This document shows positions 9,314 to 18,075 of a stretch of 64,000 bases of DNA, one piece after another. A program made the position numbers and the translations under genes. Positions within the stretch are counted from its first letter, which is position 1. Each line of letters starts with the position of its first letter. The notes under the pieces are model-generated. The model was not told the origin of the DNA, did not search any database, and saw only the letters and a list, made by a program, of their open reading frames with translations. Source of the stretch: Anaerolineae bacterium (GTDB lineage Bacteria > Chloroflexota > Anaerolineae > Aggregatilineales > Phototrophicaceae); the NCBI GenBank assembly GCA_017303635.1, contig JAFLCG010000010.1:124001-188000 (forward strand). Reading direction: 5' to 3'.

Positions 9314-9414
9314 TTTTTTATTTCCCCTGAACGCTGCGTCACTTTTTCCTGTCCGTATTCCAGCCAGCCCAGCATCGTGAGCCGCTTGAATGAAGACAAG
9401 GTTCCGTAACGCCT

Positions 9415-10854
9415 GTGATCGACCCCAAGCCTACTCCGCTTAAATCCCATAGCACTCCTAAGGTGGGTTGCCTGCTGTTGGCGGGTTTCAGTTTGCTCGG
9501 CATTGTGTTGACAGCGATGGTCGCCGCAGCCTTGATCGCGCTCTACAACCGCCCGCAACCGATCAGTGTGACTATTTGGGATGGTGACGCGGCATTGGAA
9601 ATCGAGACTGAGGCCGGTTCGGTGGGGGAGATACTCGCCGAGGTTGGGCTGACGCTGAATCCCGGTGATTTGCTTGATCCTGCGGCGGAAACGCGCCTGA
9701 GTGATGATGGTGCGATCCATATCACACGTGCCCGCGATGTGCTGTTGACCATTGATGGGCAGTCTCAGTCGCGGCGGACGCTCTTTACGAACCCGCTCGA
9801 TATCCTGAATGAAGCGACAGTTCAACCAGGGCCGTTGGATCGGCTGTGGTTGGATGGCACGTTGGCGCGACCAGCCGATTTGCTGACCTGGCCTATTCCG
9901 GTCACACAGATTGAAATCCGCCGGGCGGTGACGGTGGTCATCCTCGACGACGGGGTCGTGCAGCAACTCCAGACGGCGGCGGAAACCGTTGCGGAAGTGC
10001 TCGCTGAAGCCGGGATTACGCTATTTGAAGCGGATTTGCTCACGCCAGATGTCACGACTGCGGTGACTGCTGATTTGCAGGTGCAAATCACCCGTGCTGC
10101 GCCGATCTCGATCATTGCCGATGGACAAACGCTGACGACGCGCGCGCTGGGCGGCACGATTGCAGATGCACTGGGGCAAGTAGGTGTGACCCTGGGTGAA
10201 CTGGACTACAGTGTGCCTTCGGCTGAAGTCGCCGTTCAACCCGGTTTGGTAGTACGGGTTATTCGGGTGACCGAGGAGATTGTCACCGCTGATGAAACCA
10301 TTCCTTTTGAGGTGGTCTATCAAGCGGATTCCAGCCGCGAACTCGACCAGGTGGTGGTGGCGCAGGCCGGACAGAATGGAACTTTGCGCGGCTACACCCG
10401 GGTTCGTTATGAGAATGGGGTCGAAGTGAGCCGTACCCCTGACAGTGCTGAGGTGCTTGCCGAGCCGATCAATCAGATCATCGTCTACGGGACCAATGTG
10501 GTGATCCGGGTGGTGGATACACCGGAGGGCCCCCGCGAATACTGGCGGGTGATGCGCCTCTACGCGACCAGCTATCATCCAGCGGCGCTGGGCGGGGATA
10601 ACGTCACCGCGACAGGACGTATTCTCACCAAAGGTATTGTGGGCATTGATCCGACCCTCATCCCCTATGGTAGTCAGATGTATGTGCCGGGTTACGGTCT
10701 GGCCTTGGCCGCTGATACCGGCATCCGGCGCCGCAAGTTGTGGATTGACCTGGGCTATGACGACGAGAACTGGGTATCATGGTCACGTTATGTGGATGTC
10801 TATATGCTGACGCCTGTCCCGGCAGAGATTGAGTACATCCTGCCGGAGATCTGA
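9415..10854 (+). CDS. YabE-type cell-wall protein with DUF348, G5 and 3D domains
   Basis: 479 residues from a GTG start. One TM anchor (about 17-44) is followed by three DUF348 ubiquitin-like domains (about 50-105, 165-228, 228-285), a G5 domain (285-362) and a C-terminal 3D domain (375-466) with acidic residues Asp412, Asp434 and Asp445. Such proteins are extracellular and related to resuscitation factors; the 3D barrel resembles MltA lytic transglycosylase and is thought to act on peptidoglycan. It lies immediately before rsmA, as yabE does near ksgA in Bacillus, which supports the identification. Confidence 0.9.
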   Translation: MIDPKPTPLKSHSTPKVGCLLLAGFSLLGIVLTAMVAAALIALYNRPQPISVTIWDGDAALEIETEAGSVGEILAEVGLTLNPGDLLDPAAETRLSDDGAIHITRARDVLLTIDGQSQSRRTLFTNPLDILNEATVQPGPLDRLWLDGTLARPADLLTWPIPVTQIEIRRAVTVVILDDGVVQQLQTAAETVAEVLAEAGITLFEADLLTPDVTTAVTADLQVQITRAAPISIIADGQTLTTRALGGTIADALGQVGVTLGELDYSVPSAEVAVQPGLVVRVIRVTEEIVTADETIPFEVVYQADSSRELDQVVVAQAGQNGTLRGYTRVRYENGVEVSRTPDSAEVLAEPINQIIVYGTNVVIRVVDTPEGPREYWRVMRLYATSYHPAALGGDNVTATGRILTKGIVGIDPTLIPYGSQMYVPGYGLALAADTGIRRRKLWIDLGYDDENWVSWSRYVDVYMLTPVPAEIEYILPEI

Positions 10855-10878
10855 TGCGTCAGAACCGCCGAATAGGTC

Positions 10879-11724
10879 ATGGGGATGAATCCAAAAGAAC
10901 TGGTCGAAATCTACGGCGTGGAGCCTAAAAAAAGCCTGGGGCAGAACTTCCTGCATGATCCCAACGCCCTCGACAAAATCGTGGCGACAGCAGGCATCAC
11001 CCCGGAAGATGCCGTCCTCGAAGTAGGTCCGGGGACGGGGGCGCTCACGACCCGCCTGGCGCAGGTCGCGAAGCGCTTGGTGACGGTTGAAGTGGATGAC
11101 CGCCTCGCGCCGATTTTAGAGAGCCAACTGGCTCCCTACCCTCATATCGAGATCATCTGGCAGGATATCCTCCAGGTTGATGTGGCTGCGCTGTTTGCGT
11201 CGGGGCCGTATGTGGTTGTGGCGAATCTGCCGTACTACATCACCAGTGCTATCCTGCGGCACCTGCTGGAAAGCCGGCATCGTCCACGCCGCCTAGTGCT
11301 CATGGTGCAGACGGAAGTGGCCGAGCGGATCGTTGCTAAACCAGACGAGATGAGCATCCTGGCAGTCAGTGTGCAGTATTATGGCAAGCCGCGCATTGCT
11401 ACTCGCCTTAAACCGGCGGCCTTCTGGCCTCGTCCGGATGTCGATAGCGCGGTGCTCACGATTGATACCTACGCGCAACCATCGGTGAATGTGGCGGATG
11501 AGCGTCTGTTTTTTCAGGTGGTACGGGCGGGTTTCGGTCAAAAGCGCAAGCAATTGAAGAATGCGCTGGGCAGCAACCTGCATCTGGACTCTGAACAGAC
11601 CGCCAGCATATTTGATCTGGCTGGTCTGGATGGGCGGCGTCGGGCCGAGACTTTGACCCTTGCTGAATGGGCGACTCTGACAACTGCTTGTAGTCAGTTG
11701 AACCTACCCTCGCAACCTGGCTAA
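10879..11724 (+). CDS. rsmA: 16S rRNA dimethyladenosine transferase
   Basis: 281 residues. It dimethylates two adjacent adenines near the 3' end of 16S rRNA during 30S assembly, using SAM. KKSLGQNFLHD at the N-terminus, the SAM motif VLEVGPGTGALT, DILQVDV and the catalytic NLPYYIT motif are all present, as is the C-terminal RPDVDSAVL. Both ATG at 10879 and ATG at 10885 are possible starts; there is no clear ribosome site to decide. It follows the YabE-type gene by only 24 bases. Confidence 0.97.
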   Translation: MGMNPKELVEIYGVEPKKSLGQNFLHDPNALDKIVATAGITPEDAVLEVGPGTGALTTRLAQVAKRLVTVEVDDRLAPILESQLAPYPHIEIIWQDILQVDVAALFASGPYVVVANLPYYITSAILRHLLESRHRPRRLVLMVQTEVAERIVAKPDEMSILAVSVQYYGKPRIATRLKPAAFWPRPDVDSAVLTIDTYAQPSVNVADERLFFQVVRAGFGQKRKQLKNALGSNLHLDSEQTASIFDLAGLDGRRRAETLTLAEWATLTTACSQLNLPSQPG

Positions 11725-11796
11725 GTCTGGCGCGTATAGGGAATGCAGGGGCATAATGATCTCAAATCCACCGTGACAAGCTGACGGACTGACTCT

Positions 11797-12573
11797 ATGC
11801 GTTATCAACGACGAAATACCCCCTGGCTAATCATGCTAGGCCTGATGGTTTTGCTGGCACTCACCGCGAGCGTTGCGCCATTAGCGCCCTTATTTCAGGT
11901 TGGGGTCGTGGCGGCTCTGCTGGTGGCGGTAGCAGGTTCATTTACGGGCGGCATCCGGCGGATTCAGCCGCGTGCAGTCCAGCGCGTGGCGCAGTCTCCA
12001 TTGACGATCATGCGGATGAGTCCAGCCGCGCGGGAGGCGACCGACCGCGCCCGCCGACTCGGTGGCCTGACGCCACCAGGCATTTCCGTCATGGATGTGG
12101 GTCTTATCACATCGGCCTCAACGCCGGAGGGCATGGTCATGCGGCGGTCGCGTGCGATTTCCCTGGATGATGATGGCGCCCGCCCTTACCTGACTATCAA
12201 TGTGGCGCCAGAAGCCGCGGAACGACAGACGGTCGTCCGCTTCGAGATCATCGACCAGAATGGTGATACTCAGTACGTTCATGAGATGAAAACCTATTTG
12301 CGCGATGGCGATATGAATCTGTTGGCGGATACCCATTTGCCATTGAGTGGGAATAGCAAATTGACCGGGGCAGGGGATTGGGATCTGCGGGTGAGCCTGG
12401 ATGGCATCACATTGGGTATGCTCTCCTTCACCGCTTCGCCCTCCATCCGCGAGCGGCAGCGGATGCTGCGTGGCGAAGATGCTGTCGAGCGCCTGCAAAC
12501 GGTTGATGAAGTTGACGACTCGCCGGTCAGCCTCAATGACTTGATGCAATCCAGCAAACGTCGGGGGTCATGA
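11797..12573 (+). CDS. Unknown membrane protein, paralogue of next gene
   Basis: 258 residues. Two TM segments near the N-terminus (about 10-50) are followed by a soluble region. Residues 125-215 look like a beta-sandwich: a pattern of expressed strands, RFEIIDQNGDTQYVHEMKTYLRDGDMNLL, then WDLRVSLDGITLGMLSF. The following gene has the same layout (KFEILDSDGQRLFVWEEQ...LRVSADGNLLAEHRF), so the two are diverged duplicates. They overlap as ATGA and are translated together. I do not recognise the family; a cell-surface or envelope accessory role is inference. Confidence 0.75.
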   Translation: MRYQRRNTPWLIMLGLMVLLALTASVAPLAPLFQVGVVAALLVAVAGSFTGGIRRIQPRAVQRVAQSPLTIMRMSPAAREATDRARRLGGLTPPGISVMDVGLITSASTPEGMVMRRSRAISLDDDGARPYLTINVAPEAAERQTVVRFEIIDQNGDTQYVHEMKTYLRDGDMNLLADTHLPLSGNSKLTGAGDWDLRVSLDGITLGMLSFTASPSIRERQRMLRGEDAVERLQTVDEVDDSPVSLNDLMQSSKRRGS

Positions 12574-13433
12574 TGAACAATTCGGGTCAACGCTTCTGGC
12601 CGACTGCACTGGGCGGACTGCTGGTGCTGATGGGTTTGCTGGCAGTGCCATTTGATGGATTTTTTCCAGGCTTGATGCTGGTTGGTCTGGGAGCCTGGGT
12701 GTTGTGGCAGCAGTACCGCCGGGCTGATGGAACGGTCAACCTGGAAGATATTCGTGATACCGTCAGTGAGTGGTTCAACGGGGCAAGCTCGGCTGCGGGG
12801 GAAGCCCTGCCGATGGATGATTATGATCCCCTGTATGAAGACCCGCCTTCCCAATCCAATATGGAAAAAGTGTATGCCCACGCGCTTAAGGCGGTCGAGC
12901 AGGCGGGGCTGAACCCGGATGAAGTCTCTGTATTGACGACTGATGTGGGCGTGATTGCCTTCAGCGGCGATGAAGAGCAAACGGTTTATCGCTCTTTGCC
13001 GGTGATGGATAATGTGGATTACATCCAGCCTTATGTGCAGTTACGGCTCCCACAGAAGGCCGTTGGTAAGATCAAGTTTGAAATTTTGGACTCGGATGGT
13101 CAACGCCTGTTCGTCTGGGAAGAGCAGCATCAGCTTCAACGTGGGCGCAATCTCATCACCCCGGCGGCTCGTTTACCGATCCACGATGCTCACCCAATGC
13201 ATAATCGTTGGAAACTGCGCGTCAGCGCGGATGGCAACCTGTTGGCTGAACACCGTTTTGAATGGGTCGAATCCGACTCGAAACGCGTGCGTCGTCACCT
13301 GACGGAAGATGGGGAAATCAGTAACGAATTGCGGGCTTCATTGGCCGATAATCGCCTGGGCAAGATGAGTCTGGATGAACTACTCGCGCAGCAGGATGCG
13401 GATGACGGCGCAGGTCAGCAAATGCGTCGTTGA
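12570..13433 (+). CDS. Unknown membrane protein, paralogue of previous gene
   Basis: 287 residues. Two short TM stretches (about 10-45), an acidic linker (MDDYDPLYEDPPS), then a beta-rich domain aligned with the previous protein over about residues 145-230. Both end in a helical tail containing SLxDLM/SLDELL. The shared tail SVSLNDLMQSS versus MSLDELLAQQD suggests a conserved contact. Function unknown. It has its own ribosome region inside the previous gene. Confidence 0.75.
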   Translation: MMNNSGQRFWPTALGGLLVLMGLLAVPFDGFFPGLMLVGLGAWVLWQQYRRADGTVNLEDIRDTVSEWFNGASSAAGEALPMDDYDPLYEDPPSQSNMEKVYAHALKAVEQAGLNPDEVSVLTTDVGVIAFSGDEEQTVYRSLPVMDNVDYIQPYVQLRLPQKAVGKIKFEILDSDGQRLFVWEEQHQLQRGRNLITPAARLPIHDAHPMHNRWKLRVSADGNLLAEHRFEWVESDSKRVRRHLTEDGEISNELRASLADNRLGKMSLDELLAQQDADDGAGQQMRR

Positions 13434-13453
13434 TGGATTGTAATGTCCTTAAC

Positions 13454-13482
13454 TTGCGCGTTCCACAAAGCTCCCTTACAGT
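13454..13482 (+). promoter_or_regulatory. Putative promoter of secreted PPC-like protein gene
   Basis: TTGCGC (13454-13459), a 17-base spacer and TACAGT (13477-13482), in the gap after the paralogous pair. Confidence 0.5.
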
Positions 13483-13521
13483 GAGAATAGTTAGTCACTC
13501 ATGCTTTTCAAGGAGATCCCC

Positions 13522-14265
13522 ATGCGTTTGTTGAAAGTGGTTTTGTTCATGGCAGCGTTGTTTGTAGTCGTACTGCCGGCGATGGCACAGGATGAAATTG
13601 AACTGGGCCAGGAAATCGAAGGCGAAGTCACCAACCGCGATTACGAATTTGAGTATACCTTCTCTGGTAGCGAAGGGCAGTTGATCTCTATCGAGATGAA
13701 GCCCGCCGGCGATAGCCAGCTTGATCCGGAAGTGTATCTCTACGACTCCGAGAACGAGCTGCTGGCGGTCAATGATGATTTCTCCTATCCGTCATCGTTG
13801 ATCCTGATCAACCTGCCTGCCGATGGTGAATATACCGTTGTGGCGAGTCGTAATGATGGACGTTCGGGTTCCAGCGAGGGTGAATTCGTGCTGACCGTCC
13901 GTGAACCGGAAGCCATGGAACTCGGCACCGAATACGAAGCCACCTATACGACCGATTACAGCGAAAGCGCCGTTTTCCTGCTTGCCCCGACTGAAGATGG
14001 TCCCGTCACCCTGACTTACGTTCAGGATGTCACCGAACTGTATCCCCGCATCACCGTTTCAACTGCGCCGGATTGGTCGGAAGACCCGGAATTTGGCTAC
14101 TACAGCGAAGTGATGTCTATCAGCAGTGCCATCTCTGAAAAGGGCAGCATCAGCATTAACGTGCAGGCCGGTATGGTCTACCTGGTCGAGGTGGAGTTGG
14201 GTGGTTACAGCCCGGAAACCACTTACTCCGAAGATGAAGCGACTGTCACCATCTCGGTCGGCTAA
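13522..14265 (+). CDS. Secreted protein with PPC-like beta-sandwich
   Basis: 247 residues from the ATG at 13522, which has AAGGAG at the right distance; the ATG at 13501 lies upstream of that site and is rejected. A signal peptide ends at MAQ (about residue 23). The next 100 residues (ELGQEIEGEVTNRDYEFEYTFSGSEGQLISIEM ... YTVVASRNDGRSGSSEGEFVLTV) follow the bacterial pre-peptidase C-terminal (PPC) pattern, and a second similar beta domain follows. It is very acidic and has no protease domain. Likely an exported binding protein. Confidence 0.75.
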   Translation: MRLLKVVLFMAALFVVVLPAMAQDEIELGQEIEGEVTNRDYEFEYTFSGSEGQLISIEMKPAGDSQLDPEVYLYDSENELLAVNDDFSYPSSLILINLPADGEYTVVASRNDGRSGSSEGEFVLTVREPEAMELGTEYEATYTTDYSESAVFLLAPTEDGPVTLTYVQDVTELYPRITVSTAPDWSEDPEFGYYSEVMSISSAISEKGSISINVQAGMVYLVEVELGGYSPETTYSEDEATVTISVG

Positions 14266-14291
14266 GCGCTATTTTGTCGGTTAAACTGAAT

Positions 14292-14320
14292 GGGGCGTGC
14301 CAACGCGGTGCGCCCCGTTT
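14292..14320 (+). terminator. Rho-independent terminator
   Basis: A 10-bp stem with two G-U pairs, GGGGCGTGCC (14292-14301) and GGTGCGCCCC (14307-14316), followed by GTTT. The T-run is short. It closes the secreted-protein gene before rsmI. Confidence 0.55.
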
Positions 14321-14344
14321 GATTCCGCTGGTAGAATAACAGGT

Positions 14345-15166
14345 ATGGGCATTCTCTACGTTGTACCAACACCAATTGGTAATCTGGAAGATATAACGCT
14401 GCGTGCGCTGCGCGTTTTGCGCGAGGTGAGCCTGATCGCGGCTGAAGATACGCGGACCAGCCGTATTCTGCTCCAGCATTACCAAATCCAAACACCGCTG
14501 ATTAGTTATCATGAGCATAATGAACGCGCTCGCCTGGAGACGTTGTTCGAGGCTTTGGATAAGGGCGATATTGCCCTGATTTCCGATGCCGGTATGCCGG
14601 GGATTTCCGACCCCGGCTATGAACTTGTTTGTGCAGCCATCGAGCGGGGAATTCGAGTCGAGCCGCTGCCGGGAGCCAATGCGGTCATCACGGCACTGGT
14701 CGGGTCGGGTTTGCCGCCGGATACCTTCATCTATCTGGGCTTCCTGCCGCGCAAGGATAAAGTCCTGCGTGAACTCTTCACCCGGCTTGAGCATGTACAG
14801 CGGACTCTGGTCGCTTATGAAAGCCCCAACCGCCTGTGTGACTCGCTGGCGGTGATCGCTTCGGTATTGGGTGATCGTCCGGTGTGTGTGGCACGTGAAC
14901 TTAGCAAGAAGTTTGAGGAATATCAGCGTGGCCCGATCAGCACTGTGCTGGCGCATTTCCAGGCCACGCCACCTCGTGGGGAAATCACGCTGGTGATTGG
15001 TGGTGCAGCCCCAGTTGAGATTATTCAATGGGATGAAGCGGCTGTCCGGGCAGCCTTGCAAGCGCGCCTCGCCTCAGGCGAACCTCTCAAACTGGCCGCT
15101 AAAGCCATCGCCGCTGAATCCGGCTGGGAACGGCGGGCGGTGTATGATCTGGGGAGTGGAGAATAG
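14345..15166 (+). CDS. rsmI: 16S rRNA (cytidine-2'-O)-methyltransferase
   Basis: 273 residues from ATG at 14345 (GGT just before is weak). RsmI methylates the ribose of C1402 in the 30S decoding centre. LYVVPTPIGNLEDITLRAL, AEDTRTSRILL, ISYHEHN, ISDAGMPGISDPG and FLPRKD are the family's signature segments in the right order. The usual C-terminal accessory domain (residues about 235-273) is present. It is the second 16S methylase gene in this 5-kb stretch, after rsmA. Confidence 0.97.
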   Translation: MGILYVVPTPIGNLEDITLRALRVLREVSLIAAEDTRTSRILLQHYQIQTPLISYHEHNERARLETLFEALDKGDIALISDAGMPGISDPGYELVCAAIERGIRVEPLPGANAVITALVGSGLPPDTFIYLGFLPRKDKVLRELFTRLEHVQRTLVAYESPNRLCDSLAVIASVLGDRPVCVARELSKKFEEYQRGPISTVLAHFQATPPRGEITLVIGGAAPVEIIQWDEAAVRAALQARLASGEPLKLAAKAIAAESGWERRAVYDLGSGE

Positions 15167-15289
15167 TGGTCAGAAATTTGTAGTCCGTCGCTTGCGGTCT
15201 TCCACAGATAACTGGCCTCAGTTAGGGAGCATCCGTCCGGTTGATTGCTGGAAGCTGGCGGCTGGCCGCCTCTCCCCCGGAATCCACGC

Positions 15290-15318
15290 TTGAGAAACAG
15301 CGCAGCCTCCTGTAAACT
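15290..15318 (+). promoter_or_regulatory. Putative rpsD promoter
   Basis: TTGAGA (15290-15295), a 17-base spacer and TAAACT (15313-15318). The 70-base leader that follows may hold S4 autoregulatory structure; none could be proved by eye. Confidence 0.5.
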
Positions 15319-15392
15319 GACGATCTCTTTTTCGCAAGCACGCTATTTGAGCATGAAAGACGGGCGCTGCCCGGTCGAGTGAGGAAAGACAG

Positions 15393-16019
15393 ATGGCATC
15401 GTATCATGGCCCGAAGGCCCGTGTGCAGCGCCGCTTTGGTGAAGTGCTGATCCCGCGCCCGAAGTACAGCAAGATTCTGGAAAAGCGTGCGTACCCACCG
15501 GGTCAGCACGGTAAGGAAAAGTCCCTGCGCTCTGGCCGTAAGAGCGACTATGGGATGCAGCTGAGCGAAAAGCAGAAGCTCGCCTTTATCTACAATGTGC
15601 GCGAACGTCAACTGCGCCGTTACTTCCTGAAGGCCAAAGGGCAGCCCGGCAATACCGGTGCCAATATGCTGGCCCTGTTGGAACGCCGTCTGGATAACAT
15701 CGTCTACCGTGCCGGCTTTGCCGCCACCATCTGGGCAGCCCGTCAATTGGTTGCACATGGTCACATTTTGGTAGATGGTGCACGGCTGAACATCCCTTCC
15801 TATCAGGTCCGCCCTGGCGAAACCGTCCAGGTCAGCGACAAGATGCGGAAGAATGTTCATGTGATCGAGTCGATGGAAACCAACGTCTACGCTCCGGCTT
15901 ACATGAGCGTGGATAACAATTCCGTCGCTGCTACCCTGATGCGCCAACCGGAACGTGGTGAAATCCCGATCCCGGTTCAGGAACAACTGGTAGTCGAGTT
16001 CTACAACCGACTGGCCTAA
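15393..16019 (+). CDS. rpsD: 30S ribosomal protein S4
   Basis: 208 residues. It binds 16S rRNA first among 30S proteins and often represses its own operon. RRFGEVLIPRPKYSKILEKRAYPPGQHG and the S4 RNA-binding domain (LERRLDNIVYRAGF...ARQLVAHGHILVDG) are clear. The N-terminal zinc-binding Cys set found in many S4 proteins is missing, so it is the zinc-free form. The gene stands alone, away from the usual S13-S11-RpoA operon. The ribosome site GAGGAAAG precedes the ATG. Confidence 0.98.
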   Translation: MASYHGPKARVQRRFGEVLIPRPKYSKILEKRAYPPGQHGKEKSLRSGRKSDYGMQLSEKQKLAFIYNVRERQLRRYFLKAKGQPGNTGANMLALLERRLDNIVYRAGFAATIWAARQLVAHGHILVDGARLNIPSYQVRPGETVQVSDKMRKNVHVIESMETNVYAPAYMSVDNNSVAATLMRQPERGEIPIPVQEQLVVEFYNRLA

Positions 16020-16044
16020 TCCGCTGACGCGAATGCGAACAATC

Positions 16045-16080
16045 AACGCCCTGGGCAACGCTCAGGGCGTTTTTGTTGTT
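16045..16080 (+). terminator. rpsD terminator
   Basis: Stem AACGCCCTG (16045-16053) with CAGGGCGTT (16063-16071), followed by TTTTGTTGTT. Confidence 0.88.
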
Positions 16081-16140
16081 GGTTTTACTCGCCTAACCCT
16101 GAAATCGGGTTATCATGGGCAGAGATCATTTTGCTGCGGA

Positions 16141-17865
16141 ATGGATGGCAACCAGATGAGCCGCCTCATTGTCACTTTCATTGCACTCACGCTGCTTCTG
16201 ACCTGGACGCCGTTGTACGCTCAGGATCAATCAACCCCGGTTCCACCCAGTGATGACTATCTGCGCTCCTTGCGCTTTGGCATTAACCACATAAGCGGTG
16301 CGGAGCAAGCGCATCCACCTGAACGTTATGCGCGGGCGCTGGAATTAGGCGCGGGCTGGAACCGCTGGCCCCTGTATTGGAACTGGGTTGAAGCCGAAGC
16401 GGGGGAGTGGGACTGGGAAGACTATGACCGGCTGGTTGAGGACGATACGGCCCAGGGCTTGCAGATTAATGCGGTGCTCTTGGGACGACCGGAATGGGCG
16501 GCGGATGGTGATCGGTTAGCGGGGATGCATCAGCCGATCTTTGAAGATGGTTCAGATACACCCCGTCCCGGCAAAGCCATCAACCCGGAAAATCCCTGGG
16601 CTAATTTCGTCTATCAGGCGGTGCTGCGCTACCAACCGGGCGGTGAACTGGCGGAGGAACGTGGTTGGGAGGCCGACCGGGGCATTCGGGTTTGGGAAGT
16701 GTGGAATGAACCCGACTTTAATTTGTTCTGGAGCGGCAGCATTGGCGATTATGCCCGCCTGCTGAAGATTTCGTACCTGGTTATCAAGCTGGCCGATCCA
16801 GAAGCCCAGGTGATGTTTGGAGGTCTGCTCTACAACTCCAATGACAATTGGCTGGCGCGGGTGTTGGCGATTTTCCTGGAAGACCCGATGAGTGCCGAGT
16901 ACGGGTATTTTTTCGATATCGTGGCTGTCCATAGCTATAGCTATGCCTGGCGCAGTTCATGGTTGGTGTTAGTGGCGCAGCAGACCCTCATCGCCTACGA
17001 TCTGGAAAAACCTATCTGGCTGAACGAGAGCGGGGTGCCGATCTGGGATGATTATCCCGGTCCTGCCTGGGTGACAGAACCGAAAGATAAACAACTCCGC
17101 GCTACGCAGGAACAACAGGCCTACTTCTTTGTGCAAAGCACGGCCTACGCGCTGGCGCAGGGGGCCGAGGTGATTTTCTACCATCAGCTTTATGACGATT
17201 GTGGTAATCAACCGGGTGGCACGAACTTTCTACCGCATGACGGCGAACTATGTGTGCCTGGCGAAACCTGCTTTGGGGATGCCTTCGGCCTTTATCGGAA
17301 TGGTGCTGACGCGGTCTGCTTTCGTGAGCATCCGCAGCCGAATACAGCACGTCCTGTGGCAGAAGCCTATGCCCTGATGACCCGTCTGTTTGGCCAGGAT
17401 GAATGGGACACGGCGACCATTGATGAGGTGAATAATCGCGCGGTGGTGATCACCTTTGACCGACCGGCCACCGATGAACGAGTCTATGTGATCTGGAACC
17501 GCACCATTCGCCCTATGCAGGCCATCATTCCGACCGACAGCCCCAATGGATTGCTGTATTCTCTGGCTGGCAGTGAGTGGATTCGTCCAAACGAGTCCGG
17601 TAAATATGTGCTTGATCTGCCTGCTGCCACCTGTGACTACTTTCCTTTCTTGCGCGAGGAGGATGTCACCGCAATTGGCGGTGAGCCTTATATCCTCATC
17701 ACCGCCTTACCGGATGCCCCGGTGACAATTACCGTCAACGATGCGCCGGGGATTGATCCGAATCTGCCGCGCCGCTGTGTTATTCCGGGGCAGCCACCGC
17801 GCCCACGTCCAACTGCGACCCCCAGCGGCGAAGCTCCGGCACCGGAACCAACCCCTGGTAGCTAA
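16141..17865 (+). CDS. Secreted glycoside-hydrolase-like TIM-barrel protein
   Basis: 574 residues. The start at 16141 is chosen because the longer in-frame start lies inside the rpsD terminator; ATG at 16156 is also possible. A signal peptide ends near YAQ. The body looks like a clan-A glycoside hydrolase (GH5/GH39-like): WNRWPLYWNWVEAEAGEWDWEDYDRLV, then WEVWNEPDFNLFW with the presumed acid/base Glu, and IWLNESGVPIW as a candidate nucleophile. A later beta-rich domain and a Thr/Pro tail follow. Substrate unknown; probably cell-surface or extracellular glycan. Confidence 0.75.
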   Translation: MDGNQMSRLIVTFIALTLLLTWTPLYAQDQSTPVPPSDDYLRSLRFGINHISGAEQAHPPERYARALELGAGWNRWPLYWNWVEAEAGEWDWEDYDRLVEDDTAQGLQINAVLLGRPEWAADGDRLAGMHQPIFEDGSDTPRPGKAINPENPWANFVYQAVLRYQPGGELAEERGWEADRGIRVWEVWNEPDFNLFWSGSIGDYARLLKISYLVIKLADPEAQVMFGGLLYNSNDNWLARVLAIFLEDPMSAEYGYFFDIVAVHSYSYAWRSSWLVLVAQQTLIAYDLEKPIWLNESGVPIWDDYPGPAWVTEPKDKQLRATQEQQAYFFVQSTAYALAQGAEVIFYHQLYDDCGNQPGGTNFLPHDGELCVPGETCFGDAFGLYRNGADAVCFREHPQPNTARPVAEAYALMTRLFGQDEWDTATIDEVNNRAVVITFDRPATDERVYVIWNRTIRPMQAIIPTDSPNGLLYSLAGSEWIRPNESGKYVLDLPAATCDYFPFLREEDVTAIGGEPYILITALPDAPVTITVNDAPGIDPNLPRRCVIPGQPPRPRPTATPSGEAPAPEPTPGS

Positions 17866-17888
17866 GTGACCTAAACGAACGATTTATG

Positions 17889-17914
17889 AAAAACGGAACA
17901 TGTGTTCCGTTTTT
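17889..17914. terminator. Perfect palindrome: terminator or LexA-box-like site
   Basis: AAAAACGGAAC, loop ATGT, GTTCCGTTTTT: an 11-bp stem with A/T tails. It works as a bidirectional terminator after the glycoside-hydrolase-like gene. Its core GAAC-ATGT-GTTC (17897-17907 approx.) also fits the GAAC-N4-GTTC form of Gram-positive SOS boxes and lies 20 bases upstream of a TACAAT -10-like element (17931-17936). Confidence 0.6.
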
Positions 17915-17990
17915 GGCCTACGTTTCTTGCTACAATAGGGCTTCACGAGGCTCGGATGCATTGGTTACTAAAACTTGGCACAATCATTGT

Positions 17991-18038
17991 TGGACAGAGT
18001 GGGGGTGTCAAATATGTCCAATCTGTCCACATTGTCCA
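17991..18038. promoter_or_regulatory. TGTCCA direct repeats at 9-base spacing
   Basis: TGTCCA occurs at 18015, 18024 and 18033, exactly 9 bases apart, and its inverse TGGACA at 17991. The set lies between a possible -10 (17931-17936) and the permease start at 18076, so it would be in the 5' leader or act as an operator for an inner promoter. Confidence 0.4.
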
Positions 18039-18075
18039 ATAAAGCCGTTACATCCCGTAACAACGGAACTTATTC

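Noticed and set aside
16033..16140. Longer N-terminus of the glycoside-hydrolase-like protein
   Set aside because: It would be translated through the rpsD terminator; the signal peptide begins later.
17889..17914. SOS box controlling the permease
   Set aside because: The palindrome has A/T tails and fits a bidirectional terminator better; no other SOS-like sites or genes were seen nearby. Kept only as a possibility.
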